Notes: generated by a model not told the origin, from the sequence alone. 64,000 nt of DNA from Bombyx mori (GCF_030269925.1 NC_085107.1:10788001-10852000); one strand, 5' to 3'. Counted from the first letter of the stretch, positions 35,022 to 48,169 are shown. A program made the numbers and translations.

Positions 35022-36635
35022 GAAATTGTGCATTATGCATCTAAGATCAAATTCTTCCCCGTGTAAAATAATCTATATTCTGAGGCAGCGAAGAGACCAC
35101 ATATTTCAAACTATTTCTACGCTTCTCCATAAATCAAGTTATTTGAGAAAAATCGTTATAGTATATTTTTACTTAAAAATTCTACTAGCAGTATGAACTA
35201 TGAAGATGGATTTTTTTATTACCATTTTAGCAAGACTTGCCAATCAATGGCAGACCTGATGGTGAGTGGTTACCGTCACCAATATCAGGTAGGGTACTGT
35301 CTCATGTTTTTTTTTATATTTCATTGTTCTATCTATTCTACCTACCTATCTAGCCCATCGACGTAGTACATGTATGTTGTATAATAAATATATGTAACAT
35401 TAGAATGCTATTTGTAATTGGTATGCATTAATTGGCAATAAAAAGTATGTTTTTATTAGAGGTGGTTTTCTATAACAGAATATGTACAATGCTAGTTTAC
35501 TAAAATCCGAGATTTTGTGTAATAATATAACAATAGCTTTCCTTAACCGAGTTTCAAAGTGCTTATATTGAAACCATTCATAAAATTCTGATAAGGGAGA
35601 TATCGTAGTCATATCCAAAACACTTGATAAATACAAGTGATTCACGACTCTACATAAAGTTGTAACAAAAAATAAAAGTTTCAATAACACGTTGTACTCT
35701 GAAAAATACAAATATGCCAATACTCAAAATAAGTAAGCGTCCTAAAAAAACTTGGATGAACTCTGTGAAAGACGATATACGAGAAAAGAGTGTGACAATT
35801 GGACAAAGATAAGAAAAAGAAGAAGATGACAATATTGAAAATAAAATAAAAACTTTTCTTTTAATTTCAATGCCATCAGAGATCCATTGAGAATTTCGTA
35901 GAATCAAGATGTCAAATCAACGTAACTTCAACAGGATCTCGAATTTGAAACTTTATTAATTAACCAGCGTTTTGTTTAATTACAGTACTTGTTTAATTTA
36001 GCGAGAGCCATTAGTTACTTATGAAACAGTTTGAATATGTTTTTTTATGAGATTTGATTTCACAAGCTTTAAGGTTCCTGCCCTGATAATTATATTTCTA
36101 CAAATGACAAACATTGACCGAAACTCACACAATAACTGTGTTTAAATGAATGTGTACTTAATTTATTAATTTTGTAATCATTATTTTTTCTAAAGATCTG
36201 CTGTTAATATTTAGATCGCTATTGTTAAATATTTTTTTATTTGTCTATTAACTGTAGAAGATATAAAACGTGAACAGAAAGTATATCATTTTGGGTGTTT
36301 AAAAATACTTGACCACGCCAACCGTCCAAATCTCTTAAGAAGTTTACCGAATACACACAAGAGACCCTCATAACTAACTTAAAATGCTACCAAGTGAAAC
36401 TGGCAGTTTTGAAACTACGTGACGCAAACTACATTGTGTAATTCGATGCCAAGTGCAGTCGAAAAGGCAAATGTGCATATTTTCCTTTTCATTTCTACAA
36501 GACGTCAGAGAGGTTCAGCAACGAAGTTTGAAAGAATTTAAAACGCATGTCTTTGAAAATCAAAATTTTTTTTTTTACATTAAAATCTAAAATTAAAGTT
36601 AAGTAGATTTCACAGGTAATAGAGACATGTGATGT
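35022..36635. other. Unassigned DNA with one retroelement tail remnant
   Basis: 35233-35290 (minus) resembles the tail of the A-tailed repeat at 9823 (CCTGATGGTGAGTGGTTACC). A TCTA/CCTA microsatellite follows at about 35331-35355. The minus-strand ORFs here (35400-35907) have no recognised domain. Confidence 0.4.
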
Positions 36636-36892
36636 GTTTTTTTTATTTTTTTTTTTATTGCTTAGGTGGTTGGACTAGCTCACAGCCCACCTAAGGAGTA
36701 AAGTGGTTACTGGAGCCCATAGACATCTACAACGTAAATGCGCCACCCATCTTGAGATATAAGTTCTAAGATCTCAGTATAGTTACAACGGCTGCCCCAC
36801 CCTTCAAACCGAAACGCATTACTGCTTCACGGCAGAAATAGGCAGGGCGGTGGTACCTACCCGCGCGGACACACAAGAGGTCCTACCACCAG
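36636..36892 (-). mobile_element. Bm1 SINE, 3' body
   Basis: A minus-strand copy with a long T-rich tail, the full conserved body and the end at CCTACCACCAG. It is highly similar to the young copies. Confidence 0.9.
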
Positions 36893-37685
36893 TTGAAAAT
36901 GTTGTGTGATTGAAATTGAATGTGTGTACATATTTTGACAGAACTTTTAACTCCACATACCTACTCGTACAGTAGCAGATGTGAATTATTTAAAACTCAT
37001 CAATTGTTACGAAACAGCGTCAAATACGTCACATTAAAACAAATCAACCAGTCTACATAATAATACTTTATGTCATAATCAATATTTCAAAATTAAATCT
37101 GAACTAAGTTTTGCCAAGTTCTGAGATTTCCTTATTACATATTTCAAAAAGATCACCAATGCCATTCATTCCCTATCAGATACTTTTTCGTATTTTTGCA
37201 ACATAACGCGTTTTTTTTTTGTACAACTGAGAAATGATCTCGATCCGCGTGGAACAAGTTGTTTGATTGACGTGTGGAAGACACGAGAGATAATCGCGTT
37301 ACTCTTCACGCCTTGATACATTGTTGATACCCCTTGTTGTGACGGTGAAAAAGAAATTATTATATTTCAACAGTATTTTATGAACGAAAATGTTGCAAAG
37401 GTTTAGTATTCACTGCGTTGTGTTCTTTCGTGGAGCGCATATTAACATCCGTCGTATGAATTGTTCGTTGCAATTTAATACGAAGAAAAAGAGAAATTTC
37501 ATTTTCGTACCGAAAAATTTACTGTCGTTTTTAAATTAAAATTTAAACTGTATATACAATACATAGCGATAATCATAGTCATTTACATCATGCCGTAAAA
37601 AATCCGTAAAAGTTCAACCTAATCTCAACGTGACCCACGGTAGATTACATGCTTACTTTTCTTTATTTTTAAGAACAACAATTTT
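36893..37685. other. Unassigned AT-rich DNA
   Basis: No gene or element recognised. Confidence 0.4.
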
Positions 37686-37925
37686 TTACTGGTGGTAGGT
37701 ACCATCACCCCGCTTATTCCTGCCGTAAAGAAATAATGGGAATCGGTTTGAAGATTAGGCCGTTGTATTATAAAACTAAGATCATGTCTCTTGCCTTGCC
37801 TAACTCTCATGCCTCTAGTTGGCTAGGGGGCGGCATTTTTGTTATTGGTGTCCTGACTGGGGTGATTGGGCTCCGGTAACCACTTAACATACCAATGGGC
37901 CGTAGGATCGTCCAAACAAATAAAC
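37686..37925 (+). mobile_element. Diverged Bm1 SINE with an unrelated insertion
   Basis: It starts ACTGGTGGTAGGTACCATCA (a deletion removes the CTCTTGTGAGTCC block) and ends with GGGCTCCGGTAACCACTTAA. Between these, a G/T-rich segment (about 37805-37865, TTGGCTAGGGGGCGGC) does not match Bm1. Confidence 0.6.
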
Positions 37926-38541
37926 AAACGAAAAATAAAAAAAAAACTATTATTGCTGAGGAACATGCCATACTACACAAAATGTTCCTCCAAATAAAAC
38001 AACGACATTATCTTTATCAAAACCTTACATAGTCCTGAAGGAATCCGATACAAATTCAAGTACCAATCTCATCTCTCCGCGGACTCTGTTTGAACCAGAG
38101 CTTCCTGTTTTTGTTTTCCTTATTCTACAATGTTTCAGTTAAATTGTCGAAGGTTTCGCACTAAAACGAAGAAGTGCAAAGTGTAAATAATTTGTAAACT
38201 GTGACCTGGGAAAAGCATTAAACAACAACTTCACAGCGACCGAAGAATTTTACAATTTAAGTTGGCGCATTACACTGCTGTTACAACGAAAGTTTCGAAA
38301 CATTTACAGCTATTTGTTAGTCTCAAACAAAGAGAAGCTTTATCGGTCGCGATCATTGTGGTACGATGTTAATTTCGATTGAATTATTATCGGTTTTAAA
38401 TGTAATGTTTGGAATTTTCTATGTATTGTTAGCTTTGTTTGTTCCTCTAACATTTAGAAAGTATGATAATTTCATCAGCCCCTTCTTTGATCTGAAACGG
38501 TTTTAACTAATAAAAGCAATCTAGAGCATCTTAGTTATGTT
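37926..38541. other. Presumed 3' flank of the secreted-protein gene
   Basis: No other gene is seen. The downstream side of the minus-strand gene is AT-rich, and its polyadenylation site could not be fixed. The AATAAA on the minus strand at 38557-38562 lies inside the coding sequence. Confidence 0.4.
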
Positions 38542-39498
38542 TTAAAATACACTAAGTTTATTACGAAATCTGACAAATCTGGAAATTTCACGACTCTTTA
38601 TGCCCGTCACTGTACGATTGCTATCGATAATTAGAATCGGTTCAACTTTTTCATTTTCATCGATATTCAATTTCCCGTCAACTGTATTAACAAAATATAT
38701 TTTGGGTATTGCCAGAGCACTAATATTTTCAGCACTATCATCAGGAAAAACAATGTAGATCACCGAAGGCTTATTGTAGCTCATTTTCATGGCAGGTGGA
38801 GAGGTTGCCACTAAAATTTTGTAATCTTCAAATGGTTGCCTTACGATAGGTAAATTAATATAATGAATTTTATCCTCGTCTGTGTATGTTTCGTTTTCGT
38901 TGCAAACCTTGCAAGATGTAATTTTTGCTATTTGGTTCGTACATCCTTTCCCAAGCTCGGGAGGTTGGGACAAAAATGCCTGAAGAATTTCTCGGCGAAA
39001 TGTCGCTTCTGGTGTATAATCTTGTGGTATTTTAGCGAACAATGCTCCAAATGTTTTCGGTTGGATGTCTTCTTTTGCAGAAATAGGCTTGAACTTCACA
39101 CTCAACCCATTATTGATAGGAAGTGTTTGTACATACGTTTCCAGTGAAGAAACCACAAATAAAAATATGACCTGGAAAATTATAAAAGCTATATTTTTCC
39201 CATTTTAGTAAATAATTTTAAATTAATTTCGCTAGCAATTAGTGTATGCGGTAGATATCAAGCATCTATTAATTTGTTTCATATATTGCTTGAAAGATAC
39301 AATGGGTCGTCTCCAAAATTGTTTAGCGTTTGCACCACAGCTATTCACGGGCCATTAATAAAGTTAGAAACACATATAAGAATACAACTCAAAATCATTT
39401 ACTTGAATTGAATTGAAATGACCAAATTGAATTTTAACCTTAATCCAATCGGATTTGAAACCAAACAAAATAAAAGTCAGACCACTCACCAATTCCAT
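38542..39498 (-). CDS. Two-exon gene for a small secreted protein, function unknown
   Basis: Exon 1 coding part is only ATG GAA TTG (39490-39498) and ends at a strong donor, TTG|GTGAGT. The intron (39172-39489, 318 nt) ends TTTTCCAG, and exon 2 (38542-39171) continues in phase 0. The joined product is 212 residues and begins MELVIFLFVVSSLETY, a clear signal peptide, whereas exon 2 alone has no proper start. The mature part has three Cys (one CKVC pair plus one upstream, near residue 80-95). It also has two hydrophobic beta-strand-like segments, PSVIYIVFPDD and IPKIYFVNT. These loosely recall insect secreted or cuticle-associated families, but I do not recognise the family. The split after the start of a signal peptide is common in insect cuticle and secreted-protein genes. 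It is the only convincing host gene in the window. Confidence 0.75.
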
Positions 39499-40394
39499 TA
39501 GAAAATATCAGAGGAGTTCAACACGAGGGTTAGGCGACCTGAGTCGAATGATAATCAATGACGGTCGATAGTCAATTAGGTTCAGTCACGATACGATAAA
39601 GGTAGATGTTTGCTTTTAGTCACAAAACACTGAGGATGTTTCAGTTCGATTCAAAGAACTATTGAATAAACAATCAGTTGACACAATCAGTGTTTGAATA
39701 TAACCGTTCAATTACGACAACGACCCTCTAAATACTCAACCAGATTCAGAAGAGGACAGATCTCATAAAATTCGTTTAAATAAAAATCCTCGACTTTTCT
39801 ATGTTTGCAAATAAACTGTGTAAATCAAAATATTTGTTGAATAATTCCACGCAAATACGTAGCTTAGAAGAAAACACAAAGAAATATTTTTGAAAATAAT
39901 ATTGAATTGATTCAATATAGCAATTTTCTTAGCGTTTGTGGCCTAGAATAACAACTTAATATGTATGATCTCTTCAGTGTCGTAATTCACCCGAGAATAG
40001 ACAGTAAGGTTTTTTTTAGTATGCAGTATATCTGATATCAGTCTGGTATATGATATTTGATAGTCTGATCGCCAACTAGAATTTACTGTTCGACGGGCAT
40101 ATTACATGGGTACGTAACATTCTGGTAACAGTACCTATGACTGAACCTATATCTGAATCAGCTAAAACGCACATTTATCGTATTAGTGCAACGCAAAAGA
40201 GTTGCTGCCCAATGTTTTTGCTTATACATATATTACGGGTTCATGAAATCTGAACTTAACAAACTGACGATTTTTGTGCTCAACTTAGCCCTTAGTGAAT
40301 ATTGCTTGCCGCTTATGTTAGGATTTTTTTTTGTTTTTTGTTTCTGTTATTTAATTTGTTTTATTTAATTACTGGTTGCAATCAAACCTGTAAT
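39499..40394. other. Upstream flank of the secreted-protein gene
   Basis: It should contain the minus-strand promoter and 5' UTR. A TATA-like GGTTATATTCAA reads on the minus strand near 39695-39707, about 200 bases before the ATG. A start site about 30 bases further on is possible, but no initiator can be confirmed. Confidence 0.35.
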
Positions 40395-40645
40395 GTTTTT
40401 TTTTTATTGCTTAGGTGGATGGACGAGCTCACGGCCCACCTGATGTCAAATAGTTTCCAAATTCCATAGACATCTACAACGTAAATGCGGCCACCTACCT
40501 TGAGATATAAGTTCTAAGGTCACAGTATAGTTGTTGTAACTACTGTCCCACCCTTCAAACCGAAACGCGTTACTGCTTCACGGCAGAAATAGGCAAGGTG
40601 GTGGTACGTACCCGTGTGGACTCACAAGAGGTGCTGCCACCAGTA
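40395..40645 (-). mobile_element. Bm1 SINE, 3' body
   Basis: A minus-strand copy from its T-rich tail (TTTTTTTTTTATTGCTTAGG) to the end CTGCCACCAGTAA. It is mildly diverged. Confidence 0.88.
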
Positions 40646-41890
40646 ATATGACACATTAATCGCTTTTCAGCATTAAAAACGGTTGTCTTCAAAAAAGTAT
40701 CAAATTTTTAAAACTTTTTCAAGTTTAGAATTTATGTCAAAACTTAAATTATCTACTATAATACACATTAGGTCACGTAAATTCGCAGAAATTTGTTATT
40801 AAGTTTAACCACGAAAAATGAACGATCCTTCTTCATTTTTTTCTGCTCTTCTTTTTGTAAACATAAATACATATTATATGTTTTATAATCTATTTGCATA
40901 ACACAAAGGGCCTCGGTGGAACCTCGATAAATCGTTTTCCAATAATTATCCACAAGGGAGTCGTGAGTATGCAGATTGCAAGAGATGGTAAATTTACGAA
41001 ATGCTAACACTAGTGAAAAAATTGCATGAGACTCATATGTGGTTTTCAATTATATTAGACTTTAATAATTAAAGACAGATTAATGAAATATAATATAAAG
41101 ATTAATAAAAAAAGACTTTAAAAATTGAATTAAAGTTTAATTGAATTAAAGGTCTCGTTAAATAAACCGTAGGAGTGCAATAGTAAGTCGATCACTAACA
41201 TTATAGTTTCTGTGTAAGCAGCCACACTACGAGCTAACCATTGACTTATTATTTTACAGCTAATTATACCAAAACAAAACATCTGCAACTACTTTAATTA
41301 GCACCCCGATAATTAAATGAGGGCAATGAATAAATTCTCAGTCTAATGAAATGTACAGCGTAATGAGATTCTTTGAAAGCTTAAAAGATGTTTTACTGGA
41401 CTTTTTTAGACTGAATACCTTACAAATTAGACACTATTTTAGAATATTTAGTTCAAACTTTTTATACATACACATCCGCAAATAGTTGTGTAAATTAACC
41501 TTCTTGAAATGAATAATACATTAAATCTTCGATTTTTTTCTCGTTTCTTTGATTTGTAAAATTTGACAGACTTATTTACAGCTGACTAAATATTAAACAG
41601 TTACCTACTCGTACCGGGTCGTAGCACTCGTAGCTACTATGGATCTCAGCGCCTACCTATACATACGAATTTAGATACATACGAGTTTATATATACATAC
41701 TTATTTCTATAAATGAATATATCCAACAAAAACTTAAATTGCTAATTAATAATGGAATCTTTAATTTTCGTAGTACTTTCGTTATCTAAGCAATAAAATA
41801 AAATAAACATGATATAGTTTGAATAGCTTGAAACTCGTTCAATCAATGCATTCCATAATAAAATAATATCTATATATTTTAATCTATCTA
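40646..41890. other. Unassigned AT-rich DNA
   Basis: No gene recognised. TATC-type short repeats precede the next element. Confidence 0.4.
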
Positions 41891-42178
41891 TCTATATATT
41901 TAAAAATGAATTGCTGTTCGTTAGTCTCGCTAAAACTCGAGAACGACTCGACCGATTTGGCTAATTTTGGTCTTGAATTATTTGTGGAAGTCCAGACAAG
42001 GTTTAAAAGGTAGATAAATATGAAAATGCTCAGAAATAAAAAAATTACAATTTTGTTTTCCCTTTGATGTGTCCCCCGTCGGACGGATTCCTTTTGTTTG
42101 TTTTAAGTTTATTTTATACAAAAGCTTAGATCTTTTCTTTATAGATTAAGGCACTACGCAGTCTGCCAGGTCAGCTAG
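41891..42178 (+). mobile_element. Helitron-like non-autonomous element (about 288 bp)
   Basis: It starts A|TCTATATATTTAAAAATGAA, contains the CGAGAACGACTCGACCGATT block, and ends CTGCCAGGTCAGCTAG|T. TC start, CTAG end and insertion between A and T match Helitrons. The family is different from those at 10457 and 16586. Confidence 0.65.
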
Positions 42179-42769
42179 TATATTAATAATATAACCTTTT
42201 TTTTAATTTGCTAACTGGCATTAATCTAGCTAAAGGTTGTGGCTTGCGGTGTAGGCATTCCTCGTTTTTTTCAGAACACTGTGGTGACTGGCCTAACATG
42301 AAATGCGGACATTTTCTTTTAAAAACTATCACGTCTTCTGATTATTGCGCTGACCTTCATTATATATCGCAAATAGGTAAATATTAAAAATTTCCAACAG
42401 AGACACTCCACAGGGGAATCGACGTGATGTTTTCGATTTCGGAACGAATAATAATCATAATTTCCCAGGGGGTCTAGACCAGACGTTTGACAGCTGCCTC
42501 TAAAGTTGTTGAATGAAACTCAAATTTGCACCCAACTTTTTATATAATAACAGTGAAAGTCCACTGAGGCTTTGTATTTTTTTTTCTTCTATAAATCGGC
42601 AAACGAATTCACGGCGCATCTGGTATTAAATGGATACCGGTGCCCCTAGATGTCACAATGTGAACACCGAAAAGCACGAACTCGCAGCAGAGATAAGAAG
42701 AATAGTAACTATATATATGTACGAGTATATAAGAACAATAATATACATATATAGTAAAATAATAGCTAA
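42179..42769. other. Unassigned DNA with a worn Bm1 fragment
   Basis: A minus-strand Bm1 remnant lies at about 42598-42670 (GAATTCACGGCGCATCTGGT, ATACCGGTGCCCCTAGATGT). The rest is unassigned. Confidence 0.45.
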
Positions 42770-43678
42770 TAGGTTGGGGAAAAGTTTCTTCGCAATTGAT
42801 GCCATTTTTGAAAAAGTGGAGCAAGATCGGCATACCAGTAGTTACGACGTAGCTGAAGAACCGGGAATTGACCACAAAACAGTTTTGGCGCATTTGAAAA
42901 AAACTGGGTACACAAAAAAGCTCGATATTTGGGTACCTCACGAGCTCACTGAAAGAAACCTAATGAACCATGTACTCATTTGTGATTCTTTATTATGGCG
43001 TAATGAAACCGAAACATTTTTGAAGAAGTTAATAACTGGTGATGAAAAGTGGATCACGTACGACAAGAACGTGCGAAAAAGATCGTGGTCAAAGGCCAGT
43101 CAGGCTTGACAGACTGTGGCGAAACCCGGGTTAACTCACAACAAGGTGATGCTGTGGGTGTGGTGGGATTGGAAGAACATTATTCATTATGAGCTGTTTC
43201 CACCCGGCAGGACCATCGGTTCTGAACTCTACTGCGAACAACTGATGAGATTAAGGCAAGAAGTTGAGAGAAAGCGGCCGGAATTAATCAACAGAAGGGG
43301 TGTGGTTTTTCATCATGATAACACTAGACCTCACACATCTTTAGCAACTCAACAAAAATTAAGAGAGCTTGGCTGGAAGGTGTTAATACATCCACCGTAT
43401 AGTCCTGTTCTTGCACCTTCAGATTTCGACCTGTTTCGGTCTCTTCAGAATTCTTTAGGCAGTGTCAGGTTAACATCACAAATGGACTGCCAAAACCAAT
43501 TGTCGCGGTATTTTGATCAGAAGCCCCAAAATTTCTATAGCAATGGGATCATGTCCCTACCTACAAGATGGCAAAAAGCTATTGAACAAAATGGTACTTT
43601 AGTTAAATGTAAATAAAGTATATTAAAAAATGTTGTGCATTTTCTTAAAAAATCCGAAGAAACTTTTTCCCCAACCTA
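42770..43678 (+). mobile_element. mariner-type transposon with internal 5' deletion
   Basis: The terminal inverted repeats are TAGGTTGGGGAAAAGTTTCT at the left and the matching sequence on the minus strand at the right (one A longer). After the left repeat the sequence jumps within about 20 bases into transposase coding sequence, so the 5' UTR and the first part of the gene are deleted. A further partial right-end repeat (GACTTTTTCCCCAACTT) lies 50 bases beyond, at about 43729-43745. Confidence 0.88.
42795..43616 (+). pseudogene. mariner transposase, N-terminally deleted, one stop codon
   Basis: The readable protein covers the linker and catalytic domain of a mariner transposase: LKKTGYTKKLDIWVPHEL, TGDEKWITYD (first Asp), then VMLWVWWDWKNIIHYE, HHDNTRPHTS (second Asp) and YSPVLAPSDFDLF (third Asp). 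The spacing from the second to the third Asp is 34 residues, the D34D signature. An in-frame TGA at 43107-43109 interrupts the frame right after SKASQA; coding resumes in the same frame with QTVAKPGLT. The DNA-binding N-terminus is missing. The ATG at 42630 lies outside the element and is not its start. The copy cannot act on its own. Confidence 0.88.
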
Positions 43679-45931
43679 TTAGTATAGCCAAAGAGATTTT
43701 ATTACAAGTTCATAATATGATGCAAAAAGACTTTTTCCCCAACTTAACATTCATTTTTACAAGAATAGTCCCAACACAGATTGATCCAAAATTTACTAAT
43801 TTTTAATAATAAATAAAAAAAGATTGTGAACCATTCCCAGTAGACGGCTACGATGTTTTGAACGTAGATAATTCTGAAGTTTTAGAAGATCTCTTGTTAG
43901 TTTCGCAAAGGTTCAAGACGTTCTCTCAGATTGGTGTAAATGAATGAATCTTAGGATTAAAACTTAAGAGCAGACGATGAAACTGCTTCATATTTTTTAC
44001 TTAAAAATTTGTAACTAAAATTCTACATCACTTGAACGTTACGGGGATTGTTTTGAAATGAGTCATGTAATATTCAGGTTGAGACGCAAACTTTTGCTAT
44101 TACAGCAGCTTACACGTCCAACCGAAGTGTTTCGACGGACACTTTGCGATGCCGCCAAACGGGGCGTTCGACATTTTGTTTTAATACTCAATGTGGTTTA
44201 AAAAGTCGTCATTAAAATTTCTAACTCTGATCAAATAAATGGTAGAACATGGTAACTAGTATTCTTTCACTAATTTACGTTCTATTATATATGTATATCA
44301 TGACATATTAATATTTAAACTTTAACGTTTTATCTATAAAATTTCTCTTTACTTTTATTATTAACACATGAAAAAACGGAAAAAATTGTTAGCACTAAAA
44401 ATAGAGAAAGGAGCTTTATTTAAATAAATACTCTTACTTATTATTATATATGTATATCTTGCAATTATATTGACTGACGACCACGACCGCTCTAACAAGA
44501 GTGCTACGAGAAATAAAAAATAAGAATAATAACAAGAAAATATAATAACAATAATAACAACTCAAGTACATGACCAATAAATAATCATTAAAATACTTTC
44601 TTTTTTAATTTACATTAATTATCCAAATAAAAAATTGACCTTGATAAAATCAAAAGTCTGCTCATTTATTGCCTCTAAGACGGAACAAAGTTCGCCGGGT
44701 CGGCTAGTAAAAAATAAAAATATACATTTATTAATACTGAACTTCGTCAATAGCTCTACTAAATAAATGAAAGAAAAGGACAAACAGAGGTGAAAACGAT
44801 ACTTAACTATTATCTTTGCATATAGAAATGTCTCTGTATGTACCTTATATTTGTTTTCCTAGCTTTAATAAATGTCCACCGCTGCTACAATTGTAATGTG
44901 TAATTTTATTTGATTTGATTGTGTAATAGCTAGTTTGTATATAGTTTAGTACAGGCTGACAACAATTTTCATGTTAACCATCCAATACACAAAGGTAGTC
45001 TCGCCAAGCTGGCAATGTTGAATTTTGGGAATACATGTTCCAGTAGGTAGTTGGTAAACACAAAAACAATGACAACCAAATCGCACACACTACACCAGTA
45101 TGATTTTAAGAATCTTACTATGATTTATTGTTTGTTTATGTCTGTCTGTATTTATTTGTTTATCAATAAATCGACTTCCGTGAATTATGCCTATTTCGAG
45201 TGATGTTGAGAAGGATCTTACGAGCTCAATCCCAGTTCAGGAAGTCAACCAGCCGCCTTAGGTCGCTGACACCGCCGGAAGCGGCCTCGGCAACCCGAGA
45301 CGTGAAACTAGCTACCGTGCATTGATGAGAACGTAATTTTTTATTATTAGCATTAGGATTCTTGCTTTTTCCGTGCAATATTTGCGTTTACGGGAAAAAT
45401 GAATTACACTAATGAGTTCAGCTCTTCTTCGTACATATTGTTTTGTAATCTAAATTTTTTTATCGCTTCGAATATATATCGCACATACGGTGCGATACGG
45501 AACGTCACTTATGCAAATTATGTAATTTTTCAGGAAAAATGTTAAAAAATTCAACATCTTATTATATAATTCTTATATAGTTCTGCTAGGTTATAGAAAT
45601 AAAGTGATAATATTTAAACTACAACTTTAAACTTAATCAGTAAAAGAAAACGATTTCTCTCGTCTCACTAATAACTATTAAAAAATGTATACTCAGTTCA
45701 GTGTTAACAAAAATTGCATAATGTGCGATAAATTTTAAGCATTTATAGTAAATTATTTTAAACAGTTAATTAACTTTAAAAAAAACAGTTTTGTTCGTAA
45801 ATCGGCTCCGGACTTACGTACAATAAGTAGTCGGAGTCACCCAGTAGCTCCTTTTCGATTTTGTTTTTGTCCGGAATCAATGTACCAGCTGTTACACAAT
45901 CTGTTTTTAGACTTTGACCTGAAGGCACGTT
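43679..45931. other. Unassigned DNA with a Helitron-like 3' end
   Basis: GAACAAAGTTCGCCGGGTCG and GCTAG|T at 44704-44708 look like the 3' end of another Helitron-like element; its 5' end was not located. A more GC-rich stretch at about 45225-45310 is unassigned and may be a LINE scrap. Confidence 0.4.
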
Positions 45932-46110
45932 TTTTTATTACTTATATCGGTGGACGTCGTGATAAGTCGCTTCCGGAGCACATAGACATAAACAACTTAA
46001 ATGCTGCTACCTTAAGACATGTTCTAAATCTCAAGTTTATATTGCAACGGCTCTCTAGCCCTTCAAACCGAAACGTATTACTGCTTCGCGGTAGTAATAA
46101 GCAGGGTGTC
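45932..46110 (-). mobile_element. Diverged Bm1 SINE, 3' body
   Basis: Recognisable blocks on the plus strand are GTTTATATTGCAACGGCTCT, CCCTTCAAACCGAAACGTAT and TACTGCTTCGCGGTAGTAAT. The tail part is worn. Confidence 0.65.
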
Positions 46111-47921
46111 AAATCAAGGGTATAACCAGACAAACCGAGACGGACTTCTGCAGTCTTTTTTCAAGAACGAAATCTCATAATGTTCAAAAAACAACGCTGA
46201 TGGGAATTGATTCCACATTCAAATGGTACGTGACAAAAATAATCTCTGTGAAATCATTTCATTGTACGCGGTTCTTCATACTATGGATGAACAGTGCTTC
46301 GCCGCCGGTGGTTCAAATAGTATTAAATAAAAAATAAGTAATAAGGAGATTAATATTAACGGTTTAGATTGTCGCTAAGCTTAAAAAGAAATAATTAAAT
46401 ATTTGCGTTGATTGAATTAGGTACAAAAAACTACACATAAAAAACATTAACAATCGCCGGTAGCATCGCCCTCGTACTCTCGTCTCTAGTTGCTTAAGTC
46501 ACTCTGAAATATAAAAAAACAGACTATTTTCTTCTGACCCTACCGCATTTTCAATACTGACATAACGTTATTTAAATTTACCTTTATAACATGTGTGGTG
46601 TGTGCAATGCATTCATGAATTATTTACCGAATCCATTGTTATTATCGTGGACTGTTATGTGTATTCCATGATTGCCACTCTCTCAAGGCAAGGGCGCATA
46701 TACTCCTCACCATTTAATAACTAATTTGCGTGCGAAACAAATTTTGAGCGTGCTTGCTCAAAAGAATTATTGTATACATTATTTAAAAAAAAAAGTCTGT
46801 TATGAATGTATAATACTTTAATTAATTATTTTCTAATTTTATTACCGAAAGCAATCACTCAATGTTGCATTGTGATTTAATGCCGAGCTATTAAATTTTC
46901 TTGGAAGATTCAATTAACTATGCAATTAATATCAAAGTGACAACGAAGAGACCGAGGAACAGGAAAACAGATAGATAGACAGATGAACAAAAAATCGAAT
47001 TGATACAAACTTATCAAAAACAAACCACAGCTGTTGAATATACATTCTAAAACCTCCATTTTAATGAACTATATCTATTTCTTTTAAATATGCGGTGCAA
47101 CGTTAAGGTCAATGCAGATCGAGCAATGCTTAAAACCCATTTGTTTTTACTATCGATAAAATCAGTATCAATAAAGTAATGGATACTTTATTAGCCATTA
47201 AAGTTGTTTTAAAATATATATATTTTTATTTCGTTATTGTAACATTACCTTGTATCAATCGCAGTCGTTCATAACCAGATAGTTAATTAGAGGCTGAGCA
47301 TAAAGTTTCCATCCACATAACGGTCTCTTGTATGTTTATCTAAACTCAAACTGTTACTGTATTTCAAGTTACAGCAGAGATAAAACCAGATATTCGAAAC
47401 CCAACAGATTCTATCCATATTAAATATAGCAAAGTATATTACCGAAACGATTATATTTTAATCTTAAATTCTACAAGTTATTCTACAAGATATTGCAAGT
47501 AAGGGTGCAAAGGTGATTGTTGTCCAATGAATTTATGTTTCAGAATTTTGCACAAACCATATTGTCCGTGAGTTAATTGCATTATTAATTTGACTATCGT
47601 AAATGCATTCACGTCATAAACTATCATGCTTCAACAATATCCTAAAGCCATAATGGCCACAAGTTATAATAAACAGGATACAAAATTTAATTTAAATTCA
47701 TGGACACGTACGATAGTTTAACAGTCCTGTATTCGCCACGCAATAACACCCAATAGGCAAAGGCGTATTGTTATTTTCATTTTCTTTATGCTTAGTTACA
47801 AAATCTAATTGTAACTTGCTATTATTATACACATAAAAAAATTTCAATAATTCGGTTTAAAACGATGAAGAAAACGACGCGCAAGCTAATTAACTTACTA
47901 TACTAACTATACTTGAGATTA
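46111..47921. other. Unassigned AT-rich DNA
   Basis: No gene or element recognised. Confidence 0.4.
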
Positions 47922-48165
47922 CTGGTGGTAGGACCTCTTGTGAGTCCACGCGGGTAGGTACTACCACCCTGACTATTTCTGCCGTGAAGCAGTAATGCGT
48001 TTCGGTTTGAAGTGTGGGGCAGCCGTTGTAACTATACTTAAAGCCTTAGAACTTATATCTCAAGGTGGGTGGCGCATTTACGTTGTAGATGTCTATGGAA
48101 TCCAGTAACCACCTAAGATCAGGTGGGCTGTGAGCTCGTTCACCCTACTAAGCAATAAAAAAAAA
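47922..48165 (+). mobile_element. Bm1 SINE, 3' body
   Basis: A complete body from CTGGTGGTAGGACCTCTTGT to the A-tail, without the head. Its tail runs directly into a LINE 3' fragment. Confidence 0.9.
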
Positions 48166-48169
48166 CATA

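Noticed and set aside
38557..38562. AATAAA on the minus strand as a polyadenylation signal
   Set aside because: It lies before the stop codon of the secreted-protein gene and encodes Asn-Lys.
42630..42794. Upstream extension of the mariner transposase frame to the ATG at 42630
   Set aside because: It lies outside the left terminal repeat and is a chance open frame over SINE-derived and AT-rich DNA.
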